A program made the translations under genes and the position numbers. A DNA stretch of 64,000 nt, taken from NCBI RefSeq assembly GCF_005222835.1, contig NZ_STGA01000029.1, forward strand, positions 186,001-250,000. The letters run 5' to 3'. Origin of the DNA: Rhizobium sp. FKY42 (GTDB taxonomy: Bacteria > Pseudomonadota > Alphaproteobacteria > Rhizobiales > Rhizobiaceae). Below the pieces are notes generated by a model. The model searched no databases, was not told the DNA's origin, and saw only the letters and a program-made list of their open reading frames with translations. Shown here one piece after another: positions 43,045-52,230 of this stretch (within the stretch, counting starts at the first letter, position 1; each line of letters opens with the position of its first letter).

Positions 43045-43571
43045 CCGGTTTCGTTGTAGGGCCGTTGGAGAAGATCGCGGAACTGGCGGTCAGGCACCGC
43101 TCCACCGAGATGGTGAGCCTGATTGCGGAGAACCAGGACTTCCATCGTCCAGGCGTCATTCGGGCCGACCGCCATCTCAAGCTGAAGATGAACGATATTG
43201 CCTTTGCGGGAACGGGCAATCTCTTCGCACCAGCAGAAGAGCACGTTTCCCAGTTGATCGATTTCGCGCAGAGCTGGGATCAATCGGCGCCGCTTCTCAT
43301 CCATTGCTGGATGGGAGTATCCCGGTCACCCGCCGCTGCGCTTATCGCCTGTCTTGCCATTGATCCTCATCAGGACGAGTTCGATCTCGCTGGCAGATTG
43401 CGCGAGGTCGCGCCACATGCCACGCCAAACACGAGATTGATCGAGTTCGGGGACCGCATTCTAAAACGTGAGGGTCGCCTGGTGGCAGCCGTAAAATCGA
43501 TGGGCCGCGGCGCTGACACCGATGGGCGGGCAAGTTTCATGTTACCGCTTTGCCGTGATCCAAATTCATGA
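43041..43571 (+). CDS. Tyrosine/dual-specificity phosphatase family protein
   Basis: 176 residues. The cysteine phosphatase signature H-C-x5-R-S appears as IHCWMGVSRSPAAA with C89 and R95. The acid loop is unclear; a likely Asp lies in MNDIAFAG. Cytoplasmic, no signal peptide. Found next to ygfZ and the HD gene, overlapping the latter by 4 bases. Protein substrate unknown; rhizobial homologues are annotated only generally as tyrosine phosphatases. Confidence 0.87.
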   Translation: MTGFVVGPLEKIAELAVRHRSTEMVSLIAENQDFHRPGVIRADRHLKLKMNDIAFAGTGNLFAPAEEHVSQLIDFAQSWDQSAPLLIHCWMGVSRSPAAALIACLAIDPHQDEFDLAGRLREVAPHATPNTRLIEFGDRILKREGRLVAAVKSMGRGADTDGRASFMLPLCRDPNS

Positions 43572-43651
43572 GCTGATTCAACATTGAGTGACTTTGTTTA
43601 AGTCAAGTAAATGCATCCTTTGGTAGAAACCACCACCAGAGGAGAATATTC

Positions 43652-44035
43652 ATGTATCAGAAACTTTCCGCATTTGCTTTGTTCATTGCCATTGCGACCC
43701 TGCCAACTTCAGGCCTATCTCAGTCAATTCCGTACAATCCCCGCGCCTTACAAATCCCGGAAGGGCATGTATCGATAAATGTGAGCCTTGGCCTATCCAA
43801 TCCCATTGTCGAGGGCACGGCGGTTGAGGAGCAGATAGAGGCAATCCAGAAGCGAGCCTACCAACTGGCTGGAAAGCAGTGCCAGATCATTACTCAGTCT
43901 ATAGCCGATAGCTGCAAGCTGCTTGGCATAACCACCAACATCAATACGCAGCGCCAGTCACCGATGTCGCAGATTGGAATCACCCTGCAGGTCAATCTTG
44001 CAATCCGTTTTCGTGATGAGATCAGCAAGCCCTGA
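43652..44035 (+). CDS. Small secreted protein with two cysteines
   Basis: 127 residues. Signal peptide MYQKLSAFALFIAIATLPTSGLSQ, then a mainly beta domain with one cysteine pair in KQCQIITQSIADSCKLLG, which probably forms a disulfide in the periplasm. Strong Shine-Dalgarno AGAGGAG. Base composition is more AT-rich than its neighbours. It loosely resembles the C-terminal part of SIMPL-type periplasmic proteins, but I cannot assign a family. Confidence 0.7.
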   Translation: MYQKLSAFALFIAIATLPTSGLSQSIPYNPRALQIPEGHVSINVSLGLSNPIVEGTAVEEQIEAIQKRAYQLAGKQCQIITQSIADSCKLLGITTNINTQRQSPMSQIGITLQVNLAIRFRDEISKP

Positions 44036-44130
44036 AGAGGCAAAAAGGTCGTGACCCAGCTCTCTTGATACCTCAAATGTCTGCCCCAATTAGCCTTCCG
44101 TAATCAATAACGATAGGCAACCTTCCCCGC

Positions 44131-44946
44131 ATGGATCAACAGGCTACCGATTTCGTCGTGGCAACACGCGCAGCACTCGCCCAGCTTTCCGCTCTCGCCG
44201 TTCAATATTCGTTTTCCGTGGTCGGCGCACTTCTGCTGCTCATCGTCGGCTGGCTTGCGGCGGGAATTTTTTCCCGCTGGGCGCATGAAGGACTCGGGCG
44301 TATTCGCGGTTTCGATGCAACGCTGGCGCAGTTCTTCGCCAACATCATCCGCTACGCCATTCTGATTATCGTCGTTGTGATGGTCCTTGGCCAATTTGGC
44401 GTGCAGACCGCATCCATTCTGGCGGCTCTCGGCGCCGTCGGTCTCGCCATTGGTCTCGCCCTGCAAGGCACGCTGCAAAACATTGCGGCGGGCATCATGC
44501 TGCTTGTCCTGCGCCCCTTGCGCGTTGGCGAATACATCGAAACACCGAGTGTGAGTGGCACCGTGCAGGATATCGGTCTCTTTGCGACAGAATTGAAGAC
44601 CTATGACGGTCTCTACCGACTGACCCCAAATTCCCTGCTCTGGAACGTGCCGGTGACAAACCACAGCCGCCTGCCGACGCGCATGCACGATCTGAAGCTG
44701 CACGTCGCCGATCAGGATGCGATCGAGCGCTCCATGCAGATGCTGCTCGACATGGCAACATCCGACGAGCGCGTTCTGAAGCAGCCCGCTCCTGTCGCCT
44801 TCGTGACCGACCTGACCGATGGTGGCGCCGTCATCTCGTTGCGGTACTGGGCCAATACGGGTGTCTGGTGGGCCGTATCGCGAGATATGACCAAGCGCGC
44901 AAAGGAAGCATTTCACACAGCGGGCATCACGGTGCGCACCGCATGA
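44131..44946 (+). CDS. mscS: Small-conductance mechanosensitive channel MscS
   Basis: 271 residues. Three membrane helices; the pore-lining third helix is visible as ALGAVGLAIGLALQGTLQN, with the Gly/Ala packing pattern of MscS. Cytoplasmic beta domain with LVLRPLRVGEYIE and DIGLFATELKTYDG. It opens under membrane tension and protects against hypo-osmotic shock. Short N-terminus of about 30 residues. Stands alone between the secreted protein and the convergent ABC importer. Confidence 0.93.
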   Translation: MDQQATDFVVATRAALAQLSALAVQYSFSVVGALLLLIVGWLAAGIFSRWAHEGLGRIRGFDATLAQFFANIIRYAILIIVVVMVLGQFGVQTASILAALGAVGLAIGLALQGTLQNIAAGIMLLVLRPLRVGEYIETPSVSGTVQDIGLFATELKTYDGLYRLTPNSLLWNVPVTNHSRLPTRMHDLKLHVADQDAIERSMQMLLDMATSDERVLKQPAPVAFVTDLTDGGAVISLRYWANTGVWWAVSRDMTKRAKEAFHTAGITVRTA

Positions 44947-44987
44947 AAATTGGAGATGGCGGCGAGCGAACTCGCCCCCAGCCTTGG

Positions 44988-45800
44988 TTACTGTGCCATC
45001 GTTGACCGGTGCGCCCAGCCGGTCATGCGGCGCTCAAGCCAGGCCATGATGGCGTACATGACGATGCCCTCGATCGCCAACATCAGCAGTCCCGCAAAAA
45101 CCAGCGGCACGTTGAACTGGCTCTGAGCTGAACTCATCATATTGCCGAGGCCATAATTGGAAGCGACAGTTTCCGACACCACCGATCCGACAAAAGCGAG
45201 CGTAATCGCCACCTTCAGGGAGCCAAAGAAATAGGGCATGGAGCGCGGGATACCCACCTTCAACATGATATCCATCTTCTTGGCACCGAGCGCCCGAAGC
45301 ACGTCCTCTGTTTCCGGTTCAATCGTCGCAAGGCCCGTGGCGACGTTGACGACAATCGGGAAGAAGGAAATCAGGAAGGCCGTCAAAACAGCCGGAACCG
45401 TGCCGATGCCAAACCAGATGACAAGGATCGGAACCAGCGCCACCTTCGGAATGGCATTGAAGCCAATCATCAGGGGGTAAAGACCGGCATAAATCGTCTT
45501 CGACCATCCAATGAACAGGCCAATAGCAAGCCCCGCAACGACCGCAATCGCGAAGCCAAGGGTCGTCGTGTAGAGCGTCTGGATGGAATTCTTCCAGATC
45601 GGAGACCAGTATTTGGCAATGGCGCCGAACACATCGGTCGGTGCGGGCAGCACTGTCGGCGGCATATCAAGCGCAATAACCAGCAGCTCCCAGGCGACGA
45701 AAAGCGCGATGGTGTAGAGCCAGGGCGCTGCCTTGACCCAGTTGATCCGCGCCATGACGGGCTTTGTGACAACGGGCGGGGTTTCCAGAACAGCACTCAT
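44988..45800 (-). CDS. ABC transporter permease (nitrate/sulfonate/taurine family)
   Basis: 270 residues with six hydrophobic segments and the EAA loop ATGLATIEPETEDVLRALGA. It belongs to the SsuC/TauC/ThiX permease family, with MIGFNAIPKVALVPILVIWFG. It is the last gene of an operon binding protein - ATPase - permease; it overlaps the ATPase gene by ATGA. The substrate depends on the binding protein and is not fixed here. Confidence 0.92.
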   Translation of the reverse strand: MSAVLETPPVVTKPVMARINWVKAAPWLYTIALFVAWELLVIALDMPPTVLPAPTDVFGAIAKYWSPIWKNSIQTLYTTTLGFAIAVVAGLAIGLFIGWSKTIYAGLYPLMIGFNAIPKVALVPILVIWFGIGTVPAVLTAFLISFFPIVVNVATGLATIEPETEDVLRALGAKKMDIMLKVGIPRSMPYFFGSLKVAITLAFVGSVVSETVASNYGLGNMMSSAQSQFNVPLVFAGLLMLAIEGIVMYAIMAWLERRMTGWAHRSTMAQ

Positions 45801-46585
45801 GCAGCCACCCTCGCCTTTGCGATTTCGCCGTGCAGCTCGTGCACCATGTCATTGAAAGCAGCCTGATACATGACTTCGAGATCACGGGGACGTTCAAACG
45901 GCACGCGATGCTCCTTCAAGATTCGGCCCGGCCTCGCACTCATGACGAAGATCTTGTCAGCGAGGAACACCGCCTCGCGCAGATCATGCGTTACCAGAAT
46001 GATCGTCACGCCCTGAGCGGCATGGAGATCACGGATCACGCACCAGAGTTCTTCGCGCGTGAACGCATCCAGAGCGCCGAATGGTTCATCCAGCATCAGC
46101 AGTTCCGGTTCGTGGATCAGCGCCCGGCAAAGGTTGGCACGCTGCTGCATGCCACCGGATAGCTGCCAGGGGAATTTCGATCCGAAACCTTTCAGACCCA
46201 CGATTTCCAGCAGCCGCTCCGCCTTTTCGACATACTCCTTCTTGTTGGCCCGCAGGCGATGCCGATGTTTTTCGACGATCTCCAGCGGCAGGAGAATGTT
46301 TTCAAGCGTGGTCCGCCACGGCAGCATGGTGGGATTTTGAAAGGCCATTCCGACAATCGAAACCGGTTTGGTAACCTGTTGTCCCGCAACGACGACAACG
46401 CCAGTCTGCGGAATATGGAGGCCGGTCACCAGCTTCATGAGCGTGGATTTACCGCAGCCCGATGGTCCGACGACCGCGGCAAACTCTCCCTTGTCGACCC
46501 GCATGGTCAGGCCGGATACCGCCAGCGTGCCGCTTGCGCCCCCGTAGCGCATATCGACATTATCGATGGAAACCAGATGAGACAT
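45797..46585 (-). CDS. ABC transporter ATPase (nitrate/sulfonate/taurine family)
   Basis: 262 residues. Walker A GPSGCGKST at about 40, signature LSGGMQQRANLCRA, Walker B LLMLDEPFGALD and H-loop ILVTHDLREAV. The wording is typical of SsuB/TauB/ThiZ-type ATPases. AAGGAG lies 6 bases before the ATG. It energises the permease encoded next; the binding-protein gene lies 32 bases upstream. Confidence 0.94.
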   Translation of the reverse strand: MSHLVSIDNVDMRYGGASGTLAVSGLTMRVDKGEFAAVVGPSGCGKSTLMKLVTGLHIPQTGVVVVAGQQVTKPVSIVGMAFQNPTMLPWRTTLENILLPLEIVEKHRHRLRANKKEYVEKAERLLEIVGLKGFGSKFPWQLSGGMQQRANLCRALIHEPELLMLDEPFGALDAFTREELWCVIRDLHAAQGVTIILVTHDLREAVFLADKIFVMSARPGRILKEHRVPFERPRDLEVMYQAAFNDMVHELHGEIAKARVAA

Positions 46586-46617
46586 GTTCTCTCCTTCGCA
46601 CTGGCGGTGTCGCTGCC

Positions 46618-47649
46618 TTACGGCAGCATCCGCTCGGCCTTCGGCGGCAGGTAGCTTGCATCGAAGACCTGCTCGGCCTTGACGTTGCCCTTCAGCCCCA
46701 TGGAAATCTTCAGCGTTTCGATCGAGGCACCGAGACGCGCCATATCCACGCCACCGAAGCCGTTTTCCTTCACATAAGGGGTCTTGATGTTCATGGCGTT
46801 TGCCATGTTAAGGCGCTCAAGCTCGATCTTGCTATCGAGGGTTTCGTTACGCTTCAGAACAGCTGCAACACCTTCTTCCGGTTTTGCCACGGCATCGGCA
46901 AAACCCTTCGCCAGTGCCTTCATGAAGCCCTTCACCGCAGCAGGGTTTTTCTGAGCGAAATCAGTATTGATCAACACGGCGTTGCCATAAAGATTCAAGC
47001 CATGTTCCGCCATCAGGATCGTGGAAATATCCTCATCCTTGATGCCCTGCTTCTTAAGGTTCAGGATGACCGAGAAGGCAAAGCCAAACACGGCATCCAC
47101 ATCGCCCTTGGCAAGCATGGGTTCGCGAACCGGGAAGCCGATCGATTCGATCTTGATCTTGCTGTCATCGATCTTGGCGACCTGCTTGAAAGCCTTCCAC
47201 TGGGCGAATGCACCATCCGGCGGCGGTGCGCCCAGCTTCTTGCCTTCCAGCGACTTGGGATCGGTGGTGATTCCGAGCGATTTACGGCCAACGACCGCAA
47301 AGGTTGGGCGCTCATAGACCATCATTGCTGCCTTGATCTTCTGGTTCGGATCTTCATCCAGGAACTTGATCAGCGAGTTGATGTCACCAAAGCCCATCTG
47401 GTAGGCACCTGTTGCAACGCGCGGGATGGCTTCGACCGATCCATTGCCGGTGTCAATCGTAACGTCCAGACCTTCCGCCTTGAAGTAACCCTTATCGACA
47501 GCCAGCAGAAAGCCTGCAGCCGGCCCTTCGAACTTCCAGTCGAGCGTAAACTTGATGGCTGTGTCTGCAAAGGCAGGCGCGGAAAACCCGGCGCTCAACG
47601 CCACTGCAGCGATGACCGGAAGCTTGGAAAACAGACGGCGCGTGAACAT
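46618..47649 (-). CDS. ABC transporter substrate-binding protein, NMT1/THI5-like
   Basis: 343 residues. Signal peptide RRLFSKLPVIAAVALSAG ... APAFA, then a two-lobed NMT1/SsuA-like domain: LDWKFEGPAAGFLLAVDKGY, IPRVATGAYQMGFGDINS and LEGKKLGAPPPDGA. Family members bind thiamine pyrimidine precursors, riboflavin precursors, nitrate, taurine or sulfonates; the opening LDWKFEGPAAGF leans to the THI5/pyrimidine side, but no TPP riboswitch is seen upstream. GGGGG lies 5 bases before the ATG. First gene of the importer operon. Confidence 0.9.
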   Translation of the reverse strand: MFTRRLFSKLPVIAAVALSAGFSAPAFADTAIKFTLDWKFEGPAAGFLLAVDKGYFKAEGLDVTIDTGNGSVEAIPRVATGAYQMGFGDINSLIKFLDEDPNQKIKAAMMVYERPTFAVVGRKSLGITTDPKSLEGKKLGAPPPDGAFAQWKAFKQVAKIDDSKIKIESIGFPVREPMLAKGDVDAVFGFAFSVILNLKKQGIKDEDISTILMAEHGLNLYGNAVLINTDFAQKNPAAVKGFMKALAKGFADAVAKPEEGVAAVLKRNETLDSKIELERLNMANAMNIKTPYVKENGFGGVDMARLGASIETLKISMGLKGNVKAEQVFDASYLPPKAERMLP

Positions 47650-47886
47650 TCATTCCCCCTGAAGGCGTTATTAGGATGCGCACATGAAAGCCGTTCATCA
47701 CGTCTGTTGCAAGCCTCATTTGCATAAAATATGGACATTTAAATTTTTTGTACTTTTTTTAGACTCCATGCCAATTACTTAGGCCGGACATGCTTTTCGC
47801 TTCGGCACCCATCCGGTGTTTTGCAGCCTTTCCTTTACGGCGTAGCAGACGATATAACGGGTTCCGAAACCGGACGCGGGGCGCCT

Positions 47887-50613
47887 ATGTACGAATTGCT
47901 GGTTCTTGTTAGTTTGCTGGCTCTCTTTGTCGGGCAGCGTCGCCTAACCAACCGGGTTCATCAGTTGGAAACGGAACTCAAGCTGCTGAAACTGCAGCGG
48001 GAAGCGGTTGACCCAGTCGGAGCCAGAATTCACGCGCCGGATCAGGCGACAGAGGAATCAGAGTTTGCTTCTGACGAGCCGCCTGGCGAGCCAAGCATTG
48101 CGGAGGCTGAGACTGAAGTTGAGGGAGCGACATCTCCTCTTCCGGTCGCGGCCAATTCAAGCCCAAGCGAAAGCCTTGAAAGCAGGCTCGGCGCGCAGTG
48201 GACGGTCTGGGTGGGCGGCCTGGCACTCGCTCTTGGCGGCGTTTTCCTTGTTCGCTATTCCATCGAAGCTGGCCTCCTGGGGCCAGCAGCGCGACTAACG
48301 CTTGCTACGATTTTCGGGCTTCTGCTGGCGGCAGGCGGTGAAATGTTGCGCAGGGGATCACTGCCCAGACTTCCACAGGCCTATAACAACGCCATGATTC
48401 CTGGTATTCTAACCGCCGCGGCAAGCGTGACCCTGCTGGCGACGGTGTTTACCGCACATGCCTTCTATGGCTTCCTCGGGCTGACAACGGCCTTTGTCCT
48501 TCTCGCACTTGTTTCCTTCGCCACGCTGGCACTTTCCTTGTTGCATGGGCAGGCGCTTGCGGGGCTCGGTCTGGTTGCGGGTCTGGTTTCGCCGCTACTT
48601 GTGTCCAGCGACGATCCGAGTTTCTACGTTCTGTTTGGCTATCTCACCACGGTTTGGTGCGCCGCGACGCTGGCTGCCCGGATTCGTGAGTGGCGCATTC
48701 TGCCCGTTTTCGCCAACGTCCTGATGATGTGCTGGATCATGTTCAGCTGGGGAAGCGCCTATATTCTGGAGCCCAGCGCCCTGCCACCACCGCCTGCCTC
48801 TGGCATCGCCTTGATGGTCATGATCGCAGGAACCGCCTTCTTCTGGCCAGGTCGCCGGTTTGAGGCAGACATAACGGAACCGGCAGCCGAACGCGGCCTG
48901 TGGCGCTATACGCGGCGACTGCTTTCGCGCTCGCCCAAGGCCATCATGATTTCAATCTCACTGGCGGTCATGTTGTCGGTGTTGACCATGGTTGCGGCGG
49001 ATCTTCCGACTCATGCAGATTCCGTGATGATCTTTGTGGCGGTCACGGGCTGCCTTGCGAGCCTCGGCGCTGGTCGCCGATCCGCGACAATTCCTGCAAT
49101 CTTTGCTGGGTTAACCGCCATCTGGGGCATCGCGCTCTTTGCGTTGCTGGATGCATCCCGCGTGGTCAGCTCCGCTTTGCCGCAGACTGCGGCTCATGGC
49201 TGGCTGAGCAGCATTGCACCGGAAGCAATGGGTGGCCTTGTCCTCGGCGGCGTCTTCACCCTATGCGGCTGCCTGTTCATTCGCCGCAATGACCGGATCG
49301 ACCCGGAATTCAGCGTGCTGTGGGCGCTTCTCGCATCGGTCATTCCCCTCGGTATCGCCTCCATCACGTTCATCAACTACGGAGCGCTGAACGGTGACTG
49401 GTGGCACGCCATTGCGATGCTGCTGACGGCAGGGGCGCTTCTCGCGACGGCATTGCGTATCTCGAAATCAGAGACCGAACCGGCGTTTGCGAACATGCCG
49501 CGTGACTTGTTCATACTGGGCTCGTTCGGCGCACTCACCCTTGCGCTGCATTGCCTGACCAAGGGGCTCATCACGACAATCGGCGTTCCGATCATCGGCG
49601 CAGCCTATGTGCTGGCGAGCGCGCGCTTCCACTGGCGCGGTCTGCCCTGGGCGATGATTGCCGCCGCCTTCGTGACACTGGTCCGGATCGGGTGGGAGCC
49701 GACCATCGTCGGGGCGCAAAATCTTTCGACGACGCCGGTCTTCAACCAGTTGCTGGCGGGATACGGCGTTCCGGCCGCGCTGCTGACCTTTTCCGCATGG
49801 TATCTCCGGCGCTGGGACGGTCGGCGTACCTTGAACGCACTCCAGGGGCTGGCGGCGCTCATGGGGCTGATCGCGATTGCCATACTCGTTCGCCATGCCA
49901 TGAACGACGGCGTGCTGAACGATGCCGTGCCGACCCTTGGCGAACAGTCGATCTATACGCTGCTGCTGATCGGCTTGTCAGGCATTTTGATGACGCTGGA
50001 TTTTGGCAATCCATCCGGTGCTTTACGCTACGGCTCCATTCTCGCAGGCGTACTTGCAACGTTAAACGCACTCTTCCTGCATCTCGGTGCGCTCAATCCC
50101 TTCTTCACGGATGAAAGTCTTGGCACCTGGCCTTTGGTGAACCTGCTGCTGCCGGGCTATCTTCTTCCTGCGCTCGCCTATGCGGGGCTTGCCTATTATG
50201 CGCGTGACAAGCGCCCGCGCCCTTATGTGGTGATGCTGGCGATCGCCGCAGCGGTTCTTGTCTTCGCGTGGGCAACGCTGAGTGTTCGCTGGTTCTGGCA
50301 AGGGCCGCATATTGCGGAGTGGAAGGGCTTCCTCTCTGCCGAAACCTATACCTACTCCGTCGTGTGGCTGGCGATTGGAGTTGGCCTTCTGGTTCTCGGA
50401 TCGCGTTTCAATGCCAGAAGTTTGCGTCTTGCATCAGCCGTGCTGGTTCTGATCGCGGTCTGCAAGGCTTTTCTCATCGATATGTCCAATCTGGAAGGGA
50501 TTCTTCGCGCCCTCTCCTTCATCGGCCTCGGCGGCGTTCTGATCGGTATCGGCCTGTTCTATCAAAAGGTCTTGGCCCGCACAGCGCCAGCCCAGGATGA
50601 GCCAGCGGCATGA
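47887..50613 (+). CDS. DUF2339 family multi-pass membrane protein
   Basis: 908 residues from MYELLVLVSLLALFVG; the frame is open 22 codons further but lacks a start signal. An N-terminal helix, a short coiled-coil (RLTNRVHQLETELKLLKLQ), an acidic linker, and then some 25 hydrophobic segments from about residue 100 to the end, starting ESRLGAQWTVWVGGLALALG, the family signature. DUF2339 proteins are large uncharacterised membrane proteins. It overlaps the HD gene by ATGA and heads a three-gene run. Confidence 0.87.
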   Translation: MYELLVLVSLLALFVGQRRLTNRVHQLETELKLLKLQREAVDPVGARIHAPDQATEESEFASDEPPGEPSIAEAETEVEGATSPLPVAANSSPSESLESRLGAQWTVWVGGLALALGGVFLVRYSIEAGLLGPAARLTLATIFGLLLAAGGEMLRRGSLPRLPQAYNNAMIPGILTAAASVTLLATVFTAHAFYGFLGLTTAFVLLALVSFATLALSLLHGQALAGLGLVAGLVSPLLVSSDDPSFYVLFGYLTTVWCAATLAARIREWRILPVFANVLMMCWIMFSWGSAYILEPSALPPPPASGIALMVMIAGTAFFWPGRRFEADITEPAAERGLWRYTRRLLSRSPKAIMISISLAVMLSVLTMVAADLPTHADSVMIFVAVTGCLASLGAGRRSATIPAIFAGLTAIWGIALFALLDASRVVSSALPQTAAHGWLSSIAPEAMGGLVLGGVFTLCGCLFIRRNDRIDPEFSVLWALLASVIPLGIASITFINYGALNGDWWHAIAMLLTAGALLATALRISKSETEPAFANMPRDLFILGSFGALTLALHCLTKGLITTIGVPIIGAAYVLASARFHWRGLPWAMIAAAFVTLVRIGWEPTIVGAQNLSTTPVFNQLLAGYGVPAALLTFSAWYLRRWDGRRTLNALQGLAALMGLIAIAILVRHAMNDGVLNDAVPTLGEQSIYTLLLIGLSGILMTLDFGNPSGALRYGSILAGVLATLNALFLHLGALNPFFTDESLGTWPLVNLLLPGYLLPALAYAGLAYYARDKRPRPYVVMLAIAAAVLVFAWATLSVRWFWQGPHIAEWKGFLSAETYTYSVVWLAIGVGLLVLGSRFNARSLRLASAVLVLIAVCKAFLIDMSNLEGILRALSFIGLGGVLIGIGLFYQKVLARTAPAQDEPAA

Positions 50614-51269
50614 TGCACAAAATGACAGATCATTTTGCGCCGTTTCAGGATCTGGCGTCGGCGCTGCTGCCACATGCGTTTGATGTAGAAGATGGCGCAC
50701 ATGATGCGGCGCATCTCGCCCGCGTGTTCAAGAACGCCATGCGCATTCATGCGGCTGAAGGCGGGGATGCAGAGGTGATCGCCGCCGCCGTTCTTCTGCA
50801 TGATTGCGTGAATGTGGAGAAGAACTCTCCCGACCGTCCCCATGCATCACGTATGGCAGCGCGAAAAGCGAGTGTGCTCATCCAAAACCTTGGCGGCTTC
50901 ACAGATAGAGTCGATAAAGTCGCCCATGCTATTGAAGCACATAGTTTTTCGGCAGACATCCAGCCGGAAACCATTGAAGCTAAAATCCTTCAGGATGCCG
51001 ACAGGCTGGATGCAATTGGTATGATAGGAGCCGCCCGCTGCTTCTACATATCAGGCTGCATGGGCAGCAGTCTCTACGATCCCGCCGATCCGCGGGCCTT
51101 GCATCGCGATATCAACGGCAGCCGTTTTACGCTGGATCACTTCCCCGAGAAGCTGTTCAAACTCACCGAGGGCTTTCAAACGCAAACCGGGCAGGCCCTT
51201 GCGCAAACGCGGCATGCGCGACTAAAGCTTGTCTACGATATACTTCTGGACGAGATCGAGAACGGCTGA
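50610..51269 (+). CDS. HD domain phosphohydrolase, YedJ-like
   Basis: 219 residues. HD metal ligands: H35 in DGAHDAAHLARVF, H64-D65 in AAVLLHDCVNVE and D129/D131 in ILQDADRLDAIG. It follows the YedJ-like group, whose substrates are not settled. Starts inside the DUF2339 stop (ATGA), and its own stop overlaps the MOSC start (TGATG), so all three genes are translationally coupled. Confidence 0.88.
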   Translation: MMHKMTDHFAPFQDLASALLPHAFDVEDGAHDAAHLARVFKNAMRIHAAEGGDAEVIAAAVLLHDCVNVEKNSPDRPHASRMAARKASVLIQNLGGFTDRVDKVAHAIEAHSFSADIQPETIEAKILQDADRLDAIGMIGAARCFYISGCMGSSLYDPADPRALHRDINGSRFTLDHFPEKLFKLTEGFQTQTGQALAQTRHARLKLVYDILLDEIENG

Positions 51270-52114
51270 TGCGTGTTTCCGCCCTGAATATTTTTCCGCT
51301 GAAAAGCGCCCGTGGCATCAGCCTTAACGAGGCCCAGGTGGATGCCTTCGGGCTGGCCGCTGACCGCCGCTGGATGGTGACCGAACCGAACGGAAAGTTC
51401 GTGACTCAACGTGACCTGCCGCAGCTGGCGCAGATATCCGCCTATGCAGACGAGAATGGCCTTACGCTGCGGATGGGTAGCGATGAGCCCTTCCTTGCGC
51501 CATCCTCTCCGGATCGCCGCAGACAAGACGTCATCATCTGGGACTCGACGGTGAGTGCGGCAGTTGCCGACGATGAGATGAACCAGACGCTCTCCCGCTG
51601 GATGGGGCGCCCTCTGCAGCTTGTCCATTTCGATGAGGCATCGCGCCGGACGGCGAGCGTGAACTGGGTGGGTGAGGAAACGCCGGTGGCCTTCGGTGAT
51701 GGCTATCAGGTGCTGATCACCAACACGGCCTCGCTGAACGCGCTGAACGAAAACATGGCGGCCCATGGTGAAACCACCGTGGGAATGGAGCGCTTCCGCG
51801 CCAATATCGTGCTGGAGCATGATGTAGCCTGGGCCGAGGACGGCTGGGAAGCCGTCAAAATCGGCGAAATTCTCTTCAGGCTCGTCAAACCCTGTGCACG
51901 CTGCATCATGACGACTCAGGATCAGGCAACTGGATCCCGCGACATTGCTTCGCCTGTGCCTGCCATGGGTCGGATCCGCATGTCAGCGGATCGAAGCGTG
52001 CCCGGTCCGCTTTTCGGCTGGAATGCCGTGCCTGTGGGTAACGGTACGATCAAAGTGGGCGATGAAGCGCAGCCCGTCGGCGCAAGAGAGCCATGGGCGA
52101 TCAAGAAGCGATAA
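51269..52114 (+). CDS. MOSC domain protein, YcbX-like
   Basis: 281 residues. N-terminal MOSC_N beta-barrel (MRVSALNIFPLKSARGISL) and the C-terminal MOSC domain with RFRANIV at 175-181 and the cofactor cysteine region VKPCARCIMTTQD (C209, C212). YcbX-type proteins carry molybdenum cofactor and reduce N-hydroxylated compounds such as base analogues. Start overlaps the HD gene. A redox partner, often a fused ferredoxin, is absent: the protein ends soon after the MOSC domain. Confidence 0.9.
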   Translation: MRVSALNIFPLKSARGISLNEAQVDAFGLAADRRWMVTEPNGKFVTQRDLPQLAQISAYADENGLTLRMGSDEPFLAPSSPDRRRQDVIIWDSTVSAAVADDEMNQTLSRWMGRPLQLVHFDEASRRTASVNWVGEETPVAFGDGYQVLITNTASLNALNENMAAHGETTVGMERFRANIVLEHDVAWAEDGWEAVKIGEILFRLVKPCARCIMTTQDQATGSRDIASPVPAMGRIRMSADRSVPGPLFGWNAVPVGNGTIKVGDEAQPVGAREPWAIKKR

Positions 52115-52230
52115 GGGAGAAGCACGCTTATCCGCTCATTCATCACAGAGTTGAATGTAAGCGATAAAGAAAACTCACTTGGTTTTGATCATGGCCCGGT
52201 TATTCTTCGGCGAAATGGGATGATACCGAT

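Noticed and set aside
46462-47727. 421-codon frame antisense to the ABC binding-protein gene
   Set aside because: The opposite strand has a signal peptide, family motifs and a Shine-Dalgarno; this frame has none.
47650-47886. TPP riboswitch upstream of the NMT1/THI5-like importer
   Set aside because: I looked for the CTGAGA and ACCTGA elements on the minus strand and found none.
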